This document shows, in pieces, positions 1 to 10,050 of a DNA stretch of 61,201 nucleotides. Both the position numbers and the translations under genes were made by a program. Below the pieces are notes generated by a model. The model was not told the origin of the DNA. It saw only the letters and a program-made list of their open reading frames with translations, and did not search any database. Position 1 is the stretch's first letter; each line of letters begins with the position of its first letter. Origin of the DNA: JAGNZR01 sp051656905 (GTDB lineage: Bacteria > Fusobacteriota > Fusobacteriia > Fusobacteriales > Fusobacteriaceae); assembly GCA_051656905.1 (NCBI GenBank), contig JBOFJQ010000003.1, positions 1 to 61,201 of the forward strand, in the 5' to 3' direction.

Positions 1-401
1 AAGATACAAAACAATTACGTGCAAATTATGATAACGTCCCAAGTAATTTAATAGAAGCGATAGTAGATGCTAATACAACAAGAAAAGATCATATAGCCAA
101 TTCAATAATAAAAAGAAATCCAAAAGTAGTGGGAATATATAGGTTAACAATGAAAATGGATTCAGATAATTTTAGAGCATCATCAATTCAAGGTGTAATG
201 AAAAGAATAAAGGCAAAAGGTATAGAAGTAGTAATTTATGAACCAACATATAAAGAAGATAACTTTTTTAATTCAAGAGTAATATCAGATTTAAAAGAGT
301 TCAAAAAACTTAGTGATGTAATAGTGGTAAATAGAATATCTGCAGAGTTAGAAGATGTAAAAGAAAAAATTTATACTAGAGATATTTATACAAGAGATTA
401 G
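1..401 (+). CDS. ugd: UDP-glucose 6-dehydrogenase, C-terminal part (5' end outside window)
   Basis: The reading frame is open from the first bases and ends at 401. The visible residues (KDTKQLRANYDNVP, then NLIEAIVDANTTRKDHIA, then VGIYRLTMK) match the central and C-terminal domains of UDP-glucose dehydrogenases, which oxidise UDP-glucose to UDP-glucuronate for surface polysaccharide or lipid A sugars. The catalytic Cys region and the NAD-binding domain lie upstream of the window. An internal ATG at 129 is in frame but lies inside the conserved domain, so it is not the start. A glycosyltransferase gene begins 24 bases downstream, which suggests a shared envelope-sugar operon. Confidence 0.88.
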   Translation, partial: DTKQLRANYDNVPSNLIEAIVDANTTRKDHIANSIIKRNPKVVGIYRLTMKMDSDNFRASSIQGVMKRIKAKGIEVVIYEPTYKEDNFFNSRVISDLKEFKKLSDVIVVNRISAELEDVKEKIYTRDIYTRD

Positions 402-425
402 GGCAAATATATTCAGGAGTTGAAG

Positions 426-2003
426 ATGAAAAAAATTAGTGAAAAGAGTATTTTAAAAGTAATAATATCATTATTTATACTTTTAATTATAATAAGTTTT
501 TTAAGGTACCCAGATTCAAGAAATGAGATGAAGTACTTTGTAGTTATATCAGAGATGTTAGAAAAAAAAGATATGTTTATTTTAACTTATCTTGGTGAAC
601 TATATCCAGATAAGCCACCAATGTATTTTTGGATATTAGCAATATTGAAAAATAGTTTCGATAAAAGTTTTTATTCAGTAGCTTTAATAGTAACAGGGGT
701 TATTCCACTAATATTTACTGCAAAAATGGTGTATTCACTGTTTAAGGAGAAATTAACTGTATTGATTTATATATCTATGGTTTTTGTGCTTGGATGCTCT
801 CTAGTTTTAAGAATGGATACTTTGATGACTATGTTTATAGTAAGTTCAATAGTATATTTTTATAAGTTGTACACAGATAGAAATAAAGGAAATGCTTTAA
901 ATAAAAATCATATGATTATAGTATATTTAAGTATGGCAGCTGCTATACTTGTAAAAGGTGGAGCAGGAATAGTAATTCCTTTATTGACTATAATCTGTTT
1001 CCTATATCTAAATAATGATTTTAAATTCTTAAAAAAAATAAAATTTGGTCAAGGGATACTGTTAGTTTTAGGGATTGTTGTCTTATGGCTATTAGCTGTT
1101 TTCTTTGAAGAAAAAGGAAAAGAGTACATCTCTTTAATGTTGGGACAACAAACTGTAGGAAGAGTAGTTAATTCTGGTTCACATAAAAGACCACTATACT
1201 TTTATATGAAAAATATTTTTTTAACAACTATGCCTTTTGGAATAGTTTTTGCAACTGGTCTATTTCTTTATATTAAAGACTTCAAAAATAGATTTAAATG
1301 GACTCAAATAGAAAAATTATGTATAAGCTGGATAATTCCTTCAATAATTTTCTTCTCTCTAGTTAGTGGAAAATTAGATATATATTTGTTACCTACATAT
1401 CCAGGAATAGCAGGTTTAATTTGGTGCTTCTATAATAGAAAAGAGTGGGAGAAATACTTTGTAAAAGCTTCTCAAATAACAATGGTAATTTTTAGTGCTG
1501 CAAGTTTAGTATCAGGTATAGTTATTTTTATTAAACTAAGAGAGCTTTATATTTTTGGGATTATTTTTATAGCATTAAGTTTAAGCCTTATTTATTTATT
1601 AAAAATGTTCTCAAAATATGGAGATAAGAAAAATTTAATTGCTATTTTAGGAGGAATTATATTTTTTTTAATGAGTGGAATAGCTTTAGAAGCAAACTCA
1701 TATGATAATAATTATACTTTGAAGCCTCTTGAAACAGTTCTAGAACAAGGAACAAAAGGGGAAGAAATTCTATTATATAGATTTGAAGATACTAAAAATC
1801 TATTATATTTTTATGATGTTTCTTACAAGTCGGAATCTGACTTTAATGATATAATGGGACACATAGAAAAAAGTAAAAATTCTAATGTGAAAATTTTATC
1901 AAAGACAAAAAGATTAAAAGAGATAAAAGAAAAACTAAAAGATTACAAGTATATAGTATTAAAAGAAAATAAAGAATTTGTGTTAGTTGAAGTTTCTAAA
2001 TAG
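426..2003 (+). CDS. ArnT-like membrane glycosyltransferase (GT-C, GT83/GT39 type)
   Basis: This 525-residue integral membrane protein is of the ArnT/dolichyl-phosphate-mannose transferase type. These enzymes move a sugar from a polyprenyl-phosphate carrier to lipid A or protein on the periplasmic face. The family N-terminal signature is present: an Asp-Arg/Asn-Glu loop after the first membrane helix (PDSRNEMKYF), then GELYPDKPPMYFW. About ten hydrophobic segments follow, with a soluble C-terminal tail of about 100 residues. A TTG at 420 is in frame but abuts the AGGAG ribosome site at 415-419, so the ATG at 426 (6-base spacing) is chosen. The neighbouring ugd makes a lipid A aminoarabinose substrate possible, but no other arn genes are visible. 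Substrate is not assignable. Confidence 0.8.
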   Translation: MKKISEKSILKVIISLFILLIIISFLRYPDSRNEMKYFVVISEMLEKKDMFILTYLGELYPDKPPMYFWILAILKNSFDKSFYSVALIVTGVIPLIFTAKMVYSLFKEKLTVLIYISMVFVLGCSLVLRMDTLMTMFIVSSIVYFYKLYTDRNKGNALNKNHMIIVYLSMAAAILVKGGAGIVIPLLTIICFLYLNNDFKFLKKIKFGQGILLVLGIVVLWLLAVFFEEKGKEYISLMLGQQTVGRVVNSGSHKRPLYFYMKNIFLTTMPFGIVFATGLFLYIKDFKNRFKWTQIEKLCISWIIPSIIFFSLVSGKLDIYLLPTYPGIAGLIWCFYNRKEWEKYFVKASQITMVIFSAASLVSGIVIFIKLRELYIFGIIFIALSLSLIYLLKMFSKYGDKKNLIAILGGIIFFLMSGIALEANSYDNNYTLKPLETVLEQGTKGEEILLYRFEDTKNLLYFYDVSYKSESDFNDIMGHIEKSKNSNVKILSKTKRLKEIKEKLKDYKYIVLKENKEFVLVEVSK

Positions 2004-2080
2004 TAATAAATTAGAATAGAAATAGTGAGATAGTTAAATATCAAGTGAAATATGTAGTGAAATATAATAATTAAGTCAAG

Positions 2081-2116
2081 AGGAGGTACTAAGAAAAATT
2101 GATACCTCCTTTTTTA
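2081..2116 (+). terminator. Rho-independent terminator after the glycosyltransferase gene
   Basis: An 8-bp stem, AGGAGGTA (2081-2088) with TACCTCCT (2103-2110), is followed directly by a T run. It closes the ugd-glycosyltransferase unit before ligA. Confidence 0.85.
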
Positions 2117-2268
2117 TTTAAAATATTTAAAGTAAAATATAAAGTAAAAGATTGAAGAAATACAGATTAGATAAAAATTTAGAAATTAAAGAAAAAAAAT
2201 GATATAATTTATATAAAAATATGCAAAATAGAGATTAAAATTTTAATGAAGGATGGTTATTAAAAAAA

Positions 2269-4335
2269 ATGAAGTTATTCGATCTAAACAACGATTTTAA
2301 TATAGAAAAAAAAGAATTATATAATGAGATTCAAAAGATAAGGAGTGAAATAGAAAAAAATAATTATTTTTATTATTCAAAAAATAATCCTGTAATGTCA
2401 GATGTTGAATATGATAAATTGCTGAAAAAATTAGAAAAATTAGAAAAAGAATATAATAAAGACTTACCTGAGGGTGAGAAGGATTATTTTGAAAAAGTAG
2501 GATCATCACTTAAGGATAGCAAATTCCAAAAAGTACCTCATAGAAAGCCTATGTTATCACTTTCTAATAGCTATAATTTAGAAGAAGTAGAAAGTTTTAT
2601 TGAAAGAATAGAAAAAAATATAGACGTGAATAAATATGAATTATCTTATGATTTAGAATTAAAATTAGATGGACTGTCTATAAGTGTAATATATGAAAAT
2701 GGTAAACTTGTAAGAGCTATAACTCGTGGAGATGGAGCTATAGGTGAAGATGTAACAGAAAATGTTTTAGAGATAAAAAGTATTCCAAAATATTTAGAAA
2801 AAAATATAGATATGGAGATAAGAGGGGAGATTGTAATTCCTCTATCTACATTTGAAAAATTAAATGAAAAAAGATTATTAGATGGAGAAGAAGTCTTTGC
2901 TAATCCTAGAAATGCAGCAGCAGGAACATTAAAGCAATTAGACTCAAAAATAGTTGCTGAAAGAGATTTAGATGCATATTTTTATTTCTTAGTAGAACCT
3001 GAAAAGCATAGTGTAAAAACTCATAAAGATAGTATAGAGTTTATAAAAAAATTAGGAATAAAAACTACAGATATTTGTGAAAATCTAAAAAGTATAACTG
3101 AGTTAGAAGAGAGAATTAAATATTGGGAACAAGAAAAAGAAAAATTAGATTATGAAACAGATGGGCTTGTAATAAAAGTTGATAATATGGATATTTGGGA
3201 AGAGTTAGGAAATACAACAAAGTCACCAAGATGGGCAATAGCTTATAAGTTTCCTGCAAAACAAATGACAACAAAACTTTTAGATATAACTTGGCAAGTT
3301 GGAAGAACAGGAAAGATAACTCCAGTAGCGGAATTAGAAGAAGTTAATTTATCTGGAAGTAATGTAAAAAGAGCAAGCTTACATAATTATGATGAGATAG
3401 TTAGAAAAAATATAAAAATAGGAGATACAGTTTTTATAGAAAAGGCTGCTGAAATAATTCCACAAGTTGTAAAAACAGTTGTGGAGCTAAGAACTGGAGA
3501 GGAAAGAGATATAATCCCTCCAACACATTGCCCAATTTGTAATACTCTTCTTATTAAAGAGGAGGGAAATGTAGATTTAAAATGTCCAAATATACTATGT
3601 CCAGGGAAGATACAAGGAGGGATTGAATATTTTGTATCACGTGATGGAATGAATATAACAGGACTAGGATCTAAAATTGTTGAAAAACTTATAGAAGCTG
3701 GATATTTAAAAGATATATCAGATGTTTATCTTCTAAAAAATTATAAAGAAGAGCTAAAGCAGATGGATAAAATGGGAGAAAAAAGTGTAGAAAATCTTAT
3801 TGAAAGCATAGAAAAAAGTAAGAGTAATGAATTTTCTAAAACTTTATACTCTTTAGGAATACCATTTGTAGGGAAATTTTTAGCTAAAAGTTTAGCAAAA
3901 ACAGTTAAAAGTATAGATAGATTAGCTGGTATGGAGCTTGAGGAACTTTTAGAAATAGATGGAGTTGGAGATAAAGGTGCAAAAACAATATATGAATTTT
4001 TTAGAAATGAGAATTCATTAGAAATTTTAAACAAATTGAAGGAGTATGGTGTTAATTTTTCTCAAAAAGAAGCATCAGAAATTGAAAATATTGATATAAA
4101 TTCCGAATTCAGAGAAAAAACATTTTTATTTACTGGTAAACTAACATTGTTCACAAGAGATATTGCACAAAAAGAAGTGGAAAAACAAGGTGGAATAGTA
4201 GCTAGTGGAGTAAATAAAAAACTAGATTTTCTAGTTGTAGGAGAGGATGCTGGAAGTAAGTTAGAAAAGGCTAAAAAAATAGAAACAATTAAAATTTTAA
4301 CTGAAAGTGAATTTTTATCAATGTTAAATAAATAA
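2269..4335 (+). CDS. ligA: NAD-dependent DNA ligase LigA
   Basis: LigA seals nicks in DNA using NAD+. The protein is full length for the family (688 aa). In order it has the Ia domain (about 10-80), the adenylation domain with the KLDG motif (catalytic Lys132), an OB fold, a four-Cys zinc finger (CPIC then CPNILC, about 423-444), helix-hairpin-helix repeats and a C-terminal BRCT domain (about 610-688, FLFTGKLT). The start is the ATG at 2269, preceded by AAGGATGG at 2249-2256 (slightly long spacing). A TATAAT at 2203-2208 is a probable -10 element. secA follows after 143 bases. Confidence 0.97.
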   Translation: MKLFDLNNDFNIEKKELYNEIQKIRSEIEKNNYFYYSKNNPVMSDVEYDKLLKKLEKLEKEYNKDLPEGEKDYFEKVGSSLKDSKFQKVPHRKPMLSLSNSYNLEEVESFIERIEKNIDVNKYELSYDLELKLDGLSISVIYENGKLVRAITRGDGAIGEDVTENVLEIKSIPKYLEKNIDMEIRGEIVIPLSTFEKLNEKRLLDGEEVFANPRNAAAGTLKQLDSKIVAERDLDAYFYFLVEPEKHSVKTHKDSIEFIKKLGIKTTDICENLKSITELEERIKYWEQEKEKLDYETDGLVIKVDNMDIWEELGNTTKSPRWAIAYKFPAKQMTTKLLDITWQVGRTGKITPVAELEEVNLSGSNVKRASLHNYDEIVRKNIKIGDTVFIEKAAEIIPQVVKTVVELRTGEERDIIPPTHCPICNTLLIKEEGNVDLKCPNILCPGKIQGGIEYFVSRDGMNITGLGSKIVEKLIEAGYLKDISDVYLLKNYKEELKQMDKMGEKSVENLIESIEKSKSNEFSKTLYSLGIPFVGKFLAKSLAKTVKSIDRLAGMELEELLEIDGVGDKGAKTIYEFFRNENSLEILNKLKEYGVNFSQKEASEIENIDINSEFREKTFLFTGKLTLFTRDIAQKEVEKQGGIVASGVNKKLDFLVVGEDAGSKLEKAKKIETIKILTESEFLSMLNK

Positions 4336-4478
4336 TAACAGGTAAAGCATACTAAAAGAGTGGGAAAACAGATAAAAAATAGAAAAATATCACAGTATAT
4401 GGTATACTATTCTTGAAATTTTATTAAAATGTGATAAAGTATAGTTAATAAAAAATAAAAAGTTTGAAAGGAAAAGCC

Positions 4479-7106
4479 ATGATAAAATCGATTATGAAAA
4501 AAGTCTTTGGAACAAAAAATGATAGAGAGGTAGCTAGAATCTCTAAAAAAGTTCAAGAGATAAATGCACTAGAAAGTAAATATATAAAATACACAGATGA
4601 GGAACTTAAAAATAATACAATTATTTTTAAAGAAAGATTAGAAAAAGGGGAAACTTTAGATGACATCTTAGTTGAAGCTTTTGCAACAGTTAGAGAAGTA
4701 TCAAAAAGAGTTTTAGGACTTAGACACTATGATGTACAGTTAATTGGTGGAATAGTTCTTCATGAAGGTAAAATAACAGAGATGAAGACAGGAGAGGGAA
4801 AAACTTTAGTTGCAACATGTCCTGTTTACTTAAATGCTCTTACTGGAAAAGGTGTTCACATAATAACAGTAAATGACTACTTAGCAAAAAGAGATAGAGA
4901 TATAATGAGCAGAGTTTATGACTTTTTAGGATTAACTTCAGGAGTTATATTAAATTCTATTTCAACTCAAGAGAGAATAGATGCTTATAATTCAGATATA
5001 ACATATGGTACAAATTCTGAGTTTGGTTTCGATTACTTAAGAGATAATATGGTTGGAAAAATTGAAGATAAAGTACAGAAAAAACTTAATTATTGTATAG
5101 TTGATGAGGTGGATTCAATCCTTATAGATGAAGCAAGAACTCCGCTTATAATATCTGGAGCAGCTTCAGAAACTACAAAATGGTATAAAGTTTTCTGCCA
5201 AGTAGCAGCAAATTTAGAGAGAAGTTATAAAACTGAAAAAATTACAGATATTAAATTAAAGAAAGAGATGAATATTCCTGATTCAGATTGGGGAGATTAT
5301 GAAGTAGATGAAAAATCTAAAAATCTAACTTTAACTAATAAAGGTATTGCAAAAGTTGAAGCAATGTTAAAAATAGATAACCTATACTCACCAGAGCATA
5401 TAGAGCTAACTCACTATTTAAATCAAGCTTTAAAAGCAAAAGAACTTTTCATCAAAGATAAAGATTATTTACTAAAAGATGGTAGTGTAATCATAATTGA
5501 TGAGTTTACAGGAAGAGCCTTAGAAGGAAGAAGATATTCAGATGGTCTTCACCAAGCTATTGAAGCTAAAGAGAATGTAAATATAGCGGGAGAAAACCAA
5601 ACTTTGGCTACAATAACATTACAAAACTATTTTAGAATGTATGAGAAATTATCAGGAATGACAGGAACTGCTGAGACAGAAGCTGCTGAGTTTGTTCACA
5701 TCTATAACTTAGAAGTTGTAATAATACCAACGAATCTTCCAATTCAAAGAATTGATGGGGCAGATTTAGTTTATAAATCAAGAGAGGAAAAAATAGACGC
5801 TATAGTTGGAAAAATTATAGAGCTTTATGAAAAAGGACAACCTGTACTTGTTGGTACAATATCAATAAAAGGTTCAGAAGAGTTATCAGAAGAGCTAACA
5901 AAGAAAAAAATACCTCATAATGTACTTAATGCTAAACAACATGAGAGAGAAGCAGAGATTGTAGCTCAAGCAGGAAGATATAAAGCTGTAACAATAGCTA
6001 CAAACATGGCAGGAAGAGGAACTGATATCATGTTAGGAGGAAATCCAGAATTCTTAACATTAGAAGAAATCGGAAGAGATGAAAATGCTATATATTCTGA
6101 AATACTAGAAAAATATAAAGTTCAATGCCAAGAGGAAAAAGAACTTGTAAAAGAAGCTGGAGGATTATTTATACTAGGAACAGAGAGACATGAATCTCGT
6201 AGAATAGATAACCAGTTAAGAGGAAGAGCAGGAAGACAAGGAGATCCAGGAGAGTCATTATTCTTCTTATCATTAGAAGATGATTTAATGAGATTATTCG
6301 GATCAGAAAGAGTAATATCAGTAATGGAAAAATTAGGTTTACCAAAAGGGGAACCTATAACTCATAGAATGATTACAAAATCAATTGAGTCAGCTCAAAC
6401 AAAAATTGAATCAAGAAACTTTGGAATTAGAAAGAGTTTACTTGAGTTTGATGATGTTATGAATCAACAAAGAACTATTATTTATGATAGTAGAAATGCA
6501 GCTCTTTATAAGGATGACTTAAAAGAGAGTATTTATAACATGATGGATAGCGTTATAGAAACAGCTGTAATAACAAGATTTGTTGGGGAACACAAAGATG
6601 CTTGGGATATTCAAGGATTAGCTAATTTCTTATATGAAAAATATGAGATTGAAATTACAGACTTAGAAGAGTATAAATCATTTACTATAGAAGCTTATAC
6701 AGAGAAATTAAATAAGTTGGTTATAGATAAGTATGCAGCTAAAGAAAATGAGATTGGAACAAGATTAATGAGAGATATTGAGAAATATATCTTATTAGAA
6801 ATAGTAGATTCTAGATGGAGAGAGCACCTTAAGAATTTAGATGCATTAAGAGAAGGAATTTATCTACGTTCTTATGGACAAAGAGATCCTGTTGTTGAAT
6901 ATAAAATTTTATCAGGTGAAATGTATGGTAAAATGATAGAGACAATTAAAGAAGAAACAACATCATTTATATTTAAAATAGTAGTAAAATCAGCAGAAGA
7001 TGAATATGTTCCTGAAACAGAAGCAGCACAAATAGAGGTAGATGATATTTGTAGTTGTGGAAGCGGGAAATTACATTCTAAATGTTGTGGAAGAGAGTTA
7101 GAATAG
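4479..7106 (+). CDS. secA: Preprotein translocase ATPase SecA
   Basis: SecA is the ATP-driven motor that pushes unfolded secretory proteins through SecYEG. The 875-aa protein has the Walker A motif MKTGEGKTLVA (Lys108, the same numbering as E. coli), the DEVDSILIDEART Walker B region, the preprotein cross-linking domain, the second RecA-like domain with GRAGRQGDPG, and a C-terminal zinc-binding SEC-C motif (CSCGSG ... CCG). An upstream TTG at 4464 is in frame, but the GAAAGGA ribosome site (about 4467-4473) and the Walker A numbering favour the ATG at 4479. Confidence 0.97.
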   Translation: MIKSIMKKVFGTKNDREVARISKKVQEINALESKYIKYTDEELKNNTIIFKERLEKGETLDDILVEAFATVREVSKRVLGLRHYDVQLIGGIVLHEGKITEMKTGEGKTLVATCPVYLNALTGKGVHIITVNDYLAKRDRDIMSRVYDFLGLTSGVILNSISTQERIDAYNSDITYGTNSEFGFDYLRDNMVGKIEDKVQKKLNYCIVDEVDSILIDEARTPLIISGAASETTKWYKVFCQVAANLERSYKTEKITDIKLKKEMNIPDSDWGDYEVDEKSKNLTLTNKGIAKVEAMLKIDNLYSPEHIELTHYLNQALKAKELFIKDKDYLLKDGSVIIIDEFTGRALEGRRYSDGLHQAIEAKENVNIAGENQTLATITLQNYFRMYEKLSGMTGTAETEAAEFVHIYNLEVVIIPTNLPIQRIDGADLVYKSREEKIDAIVGKIIELYEKGQPVLVGTISIKGSEELSEELTKKKIPHNVLNAKQHEREAEIVAQAGRYKAVTIATNMAGRGTDIMLGGNPEFLTLEEIGRDENAIYSEILEKYKVQCQEEKELVKEAGGLFILGTERHESRRIDNQLRGRAGRQGDPGESLFFLSLEDDLMRLFGSERVISVMEKLGLPKGEPITHRMITKSIESAQTKIESRNFGIRKSLLEFDDVMNQQRTIIYDSRNAALYKDDLKESIYNMMDSVIETAVITRFVGEHKDAWDIQGLANFLYEKYEIEITDLEEYKSFTIEAYTEKLNKLVIDKYAAKENEIGTRLMRDIEKYILLEIVDSRWREHLKNLDALREGIYLRSYGQRDPVVEYKILSGEMYGKMIETIKEETTSFIFKIVVKSAEDEYVPETEAAQIEVDDICSCGSGKLHSKCCGRELE

Positions 7107-7152
7107 TTTCTAAAGTTTTACATAATATAATAAAGAGAAAAGGAGTTTTATA

Positions 7153-7890
7153 ATGAAAAAAAATTTTATTAAAATAGTATCGCTATTATCTCTTATTTTA
7201 TTAACTTCTTGTACTTCACTATTTGGAAGTTCAAGAGTTAAGGAACAGGATTATACTCCAGAAGAAGCTAAGAATTGGGATGTTACTTTAGCTGATTCAT
7301 TAAAAAAGAATGCTCTAATACCTGAGTGGTATGGTAATGAAAAACCAATTATTTACTTAAGAAAGACAGGTAAAATGGATGAAAAAGAGTTTAAATTCTT
7401 AGAAACTTTAAGAACAAAAACAATTGAAAAAGAAGACCTAGATAAGTTTAGTTCATTAGTTTATAAATATAACTCAAAAATTGAAAGAGAGTTTTATTTA
7501 GAAGATGAAAACATAAAGGATGGAAAATCTCTAGTAAAACAGATGGTTGAGGAATCTCAATTAAGAGTAAATAATCCTTCAAAACATATTAAAGACCATA
7601 TAGCTGATAAAAAGCAATGGGCTAAAATTGTTGAAATGTCAAAAAAACCAGATTTAGATGAAGATGATATTAAAGCTTTAAGAAAAATGTTAAATGATTT
7701 TGTTGAAAATGAAAGTTTCTTTGATCAAGTAGCTTGGTTAAATACTGAAATTTCAGAAAGAACAGCTGATTTAGTAAGAGTTAACAAAATAAAAGATAAA
7801 GATGATTTAGAGTTTAATAACTTAAACGCAAAAGCTTTATATGTAGCATATAGTGAATATCTATCAAATATGGATAGATGGGATGACTAA
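7153..7890 (+). CDS. Predicted lipoprotein of unknown function
   Basis: This 245-aa protein starts with a lipoprotein signal peptide: a charged MKKNF start, a hydrophobic core and a lipobox ending LLTSC, which predicts acylated Cys20. The rest is Lys/Glu/Asp-rich and probably mostly helical. I recognise no enzymatic motif. AAAGGAG lies just upstream. The gene sits 46 bases after secA and may be co-transcribed with it. A long perfect hairpin follows. The lipoprotein call is firm and the function is unknown. Confidence 0.8.
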   Translation: MKKNFIKIVSLLSLILLTSCTSLFGSSRVKEQDYTPEEAKNWDVTLADSLKKNALIPEWYGNEKPIIYLRKTGKMDEKEFKFLETLRTKTIEKEDLDKFSSLVYKYNSKIEREFYLEDENIKDGKSLVKQMVEESQLRVNNPSKHIKDHIADKKQWAKIVEMSKKPDLDEDDIKALRKMLNDFVENESFFDQVAWLNTEISERTADLVRVNKIKDKDDLEFNNLNAKALYVAYSEYLSNMDRWDD

Positions 7891-7893
7891 TTA

Positions 7894-7930
7894 AAATTAT
7901 TATAGGGGGAGATTCCCCCTATAATAATTT
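7894..7930. terminator. Long perfect hairpin, probable terminator or processing site
   Basis: A 17-bp perfect inverted repeat, five G:C pairs plus an AT-rich base, has a 3-base loop at 7911-7913. No strong T run follows on either strand, so it may be a weak terminator or an mRNA-stabilising stem between the lipoprotein gene and the PHP gene. Confidence 0.6.
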
Positions 7931-7961
7931 ATAGAGGAAAACTCTAAAAAGAGGTGAAATA

Positions 7962-8990
7962 GTGAAAAAGGGAATTTGCCCAGTTTGTGGCGAAGAAAAT
8001 AAATGTGGTATGCTAAGAGGTATTGACCATAATGAATGTTGGTGTACAAAAGTTGAGTTTGATAAAGAGATTTTTGAATTGATACCAGAAGAGTACAGAG
8101 GAATATCATGTGTGTGTCTAAGTTGTGTTGGAAAATTTAAAAAAAATAAAAAGATGACGAAGATGTATGATTTGCATTTACATACAACAGCTTCTGATGG
8201 AACTGTTAAACCTAGTGAAATAGCAGAGAAAGTTTTGCAAAAAGGAATGAAAGGTTTTGCAATAACTGATCACGATACAATAGATGGACTTGAAGAAGGA
8301 GAGATAAAAGCTAAAGAGTTAGGACTAGATTTTATACCAGGTATTGAATTCTCAAGTAGTTTAGAAGGAAGAGATGTACATATTTTAGGTTATTATATAA
8401 ATAAAGAAGATGAAAACTTTTTAGAAATATTGAGAAAAATTAATCTAAAAAGAGATGAAAGAAATCATAAAATTATAGAAAACTTAAAAAAATATAAGAT
8501 TACAATAACAATGGAAGAGTTAAAAAAGGAAGCTAAAGGAAGAATTATAAGTAAACTACATATGGCTAATCTTTTAATTAATAAAGGATTAGTTTATACA
8601 AAAGATGAAGCTTTTAAGAGCTACTTAGGTAAAAATGGAGTTGCTTATGAGGGACATGGTTCTTTTAAACCTCATAGAGCTGTAGAGATATTAGCTCAAA
8701 ATGGCGCTATAGTAAGTTTGGCACATCCTAATATTTTTTCTAAAAGTATTAAAGAAGTAGAAAAATTAATTATAGAGTTAAAAGAGAAGGGATTAAACGC
8801 AATAGAAGCTCAGTATCCTTCGTATACAAAAGAAGAAACTTTACAATATTTTGAACTTGCAAAAAAATATGATTTAATAATAACAGGTGGTTCTGATTAT
8901 CACGGAATGAATAGAGCAAATATAGATATTGGTGATCAAGGAGTATCTTACTCACAGATGATAAAATTAAAAGAAAAACATAAAAAATAG
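7962..8990 (+). CDS. Cys-rich CWC domain fused to PHP-family phosphoesterase
   Basis: A single 342-aa frame joins two modules. Residues 1-55 form a Cys-rich domain (CPVCGE, ECWC, CVCLSCV) matching the pattern of the small Cys-rich CWC family, a likely zinc site. Residues from about 68 are a PHP phosphoesterase of the RnmA/TrpH type. Its metal-binding motifs are visible: DLHLHTTASDGT, ITDHDTIDGL, PGIEFS, SLAHPN and GSDYHG. Known PHP relatives hydrolyse 3',5'-nucleoside bisphosphates or trim short RNA 5' ends. The start is the GTG at 7962 with AGAGGTGA at 7949-7956. An internal ATG at 8165 could start a stand-alone PHP protein, but there is no stop and no good ribosome site before it. The PHP role is inferred from the family. 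Confidence 0.82.
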   Translation: MKKGICPVCGEENKCGMLRGIDHNECWCTKVEFDKEIFELIPEEYRGISCVCLSCVGKFKKNKKMTKMYDLHLHTTASDGTVKPSEIAEKVLQKGMKGFAITDHDTIDGLEEGEIKAKELGLDFIPGIEFSSSLEGRDVHILGYYINKEDENFLEILRKINLKRDERNHKIIENLKKYKITITMEELKKEAKGRIISKLHMANLLINKGLVYTKDEAFKSYLGKNGVAYEGHGSFKPHRAVEILAQNGAIVSLAHPNIFSKSIKEVEKLIIELKEKGLNAIEAQYPSYTKEETLQYFELAKKYDLIITGGSDYHGMNRANIDIGDQGVSYSQMIKLKEKHKK

Positions 8991-9003
8991 GTAGGTGGAA
9001 ATT

Positions 9004-10011
9004 ATGATAATAGTTACAGGAGCAGCAGGATTTATAGGAAGTGCACTTATATGGAAGTTAAATGAAATGGGAAGAAAAGATATAATTGCTGTAGATAAAT
9101 TAAGAGATGGAGATAAATGGCTTAATTTAAGAAAAAGAGAGTATGCTGATTGGGTAGACAAGGATAATCTTTTTACATGGCTTTCAAATCCTGAAAATGC
9201 TGGAAAAATAACAGGTGTTGTTCATATGGGTGCTTGTTCTGCAACTACAGAGAAAGATGGAGATTTCCTAATGGATAATAACTATGAGTATACTAAAAAA
9301 TTATGGAAATATTGTGAGCAAAATAAAATAAATTTTGTATACGCATCTTCAGCAGCAACTTATGGATTAGGAGAGCAAGGATATGATGATTCTATTTCTA
9401 TAGAGGATTATCAAAAGTTAATGCCTTTAAATAAGTATGGATATTCAAAAAAATATTTTGATGACTGGGCATTTAAACAAGAAACTGCACCTAAACAATG
9501 GCAAGGAGTAAAATTCTTTAATGTTTATGGACCACAAGAGTACCATAAAGGTAGAATGGCTTCAATGGTATTCCATACATATAATCAATATAAAGAGAAG
9601 GGTTATGTAAATTTATTCTCATCTCATAAAGAAGGATTTGAAGATGGAAAACAATTAAGAGACTTCGTTTATATAAAAGATGTAGTAGATGTTCTTTATT
9701 ATTTCTTAACTGAAAAAGTAGAATCAGGTGTTTATAATTTAGGTACAGGATCTGCAAGAAGTTTCTATGACTTATCTTTAAATGCAATTTCTTCAGCAGC
9801 AAGAGAGAAAGGTATTGAAAGTATTAACGGGGAAGATGTAATTGAGATTATTCCTATGCCAGAAGATTTAAGAGGGAAATATCAGTATTTTACAGAAGCT
9901 AAGATGGATAAATTAAAAAAATCAGGATATACAAAAAAATTCTATTCTCTTGAAGAGGGAATTAAAGATTACGTAGAAAACTATCTTTCAAAAGAAGATA
10001 TATACTTATAA
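9004..10011 (+). CDS. hldD: ADP-L-glycero-D-manno-heptose 6-epimerase
   Basis: HldD converts ADP-D-glycero- to ADP-L-glycero-D-manno-heptose for the inner core of lipopolysaccharide. The 335-aa protein has the Rossmann motif TGAAGFIGS at the N-terminus, the SDR YGYSK catalytic pair, and family-specific segments (HMGACSATTEKDGDFLMDNN, FFNVYGPQEYHKG, RDFVYIKDV). A GTG at 8995 is in frame but overlaps the AGGTGG ribosome site, so the ATG at 9004 is the start. It directly follows the PHP gene and precedes uppP, another envelope gene. Confidence 0.94.
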   Translation: MIIVTGAAGFIGSALIWKLNEMGRKDIIAVDKLRDGDKWLNLRKREYADWVDKDNLFTWLSNPENAGKITGVVHMGACSATTEKDGDFLMDNNYEYTKKLWKYCEQNKINFVYASSAATYGLGEQGYDDSISIEDYQKLMPLNKYGYSKKYFDDWAFKQETAPKQWQGVKFFNVYGPQEYHKGRMASMVFHTYNQYKEKGYVNLFSSHKEGFEDGKQLRDFVYIKDVVDVLYYFLTEKVESGVYNLGTGSARSFYDLSLNAISSAAREKGIESINGEDVIEIIPMPEDLRGKYQYFTEAKMDKLKKSGYTKKFYSLEEGIKDYVENYLSKEDIYL

Positions 10012-10050
10012 AATAAAATAAAATAAAAGATTAAAATATAGGAGATAGTA

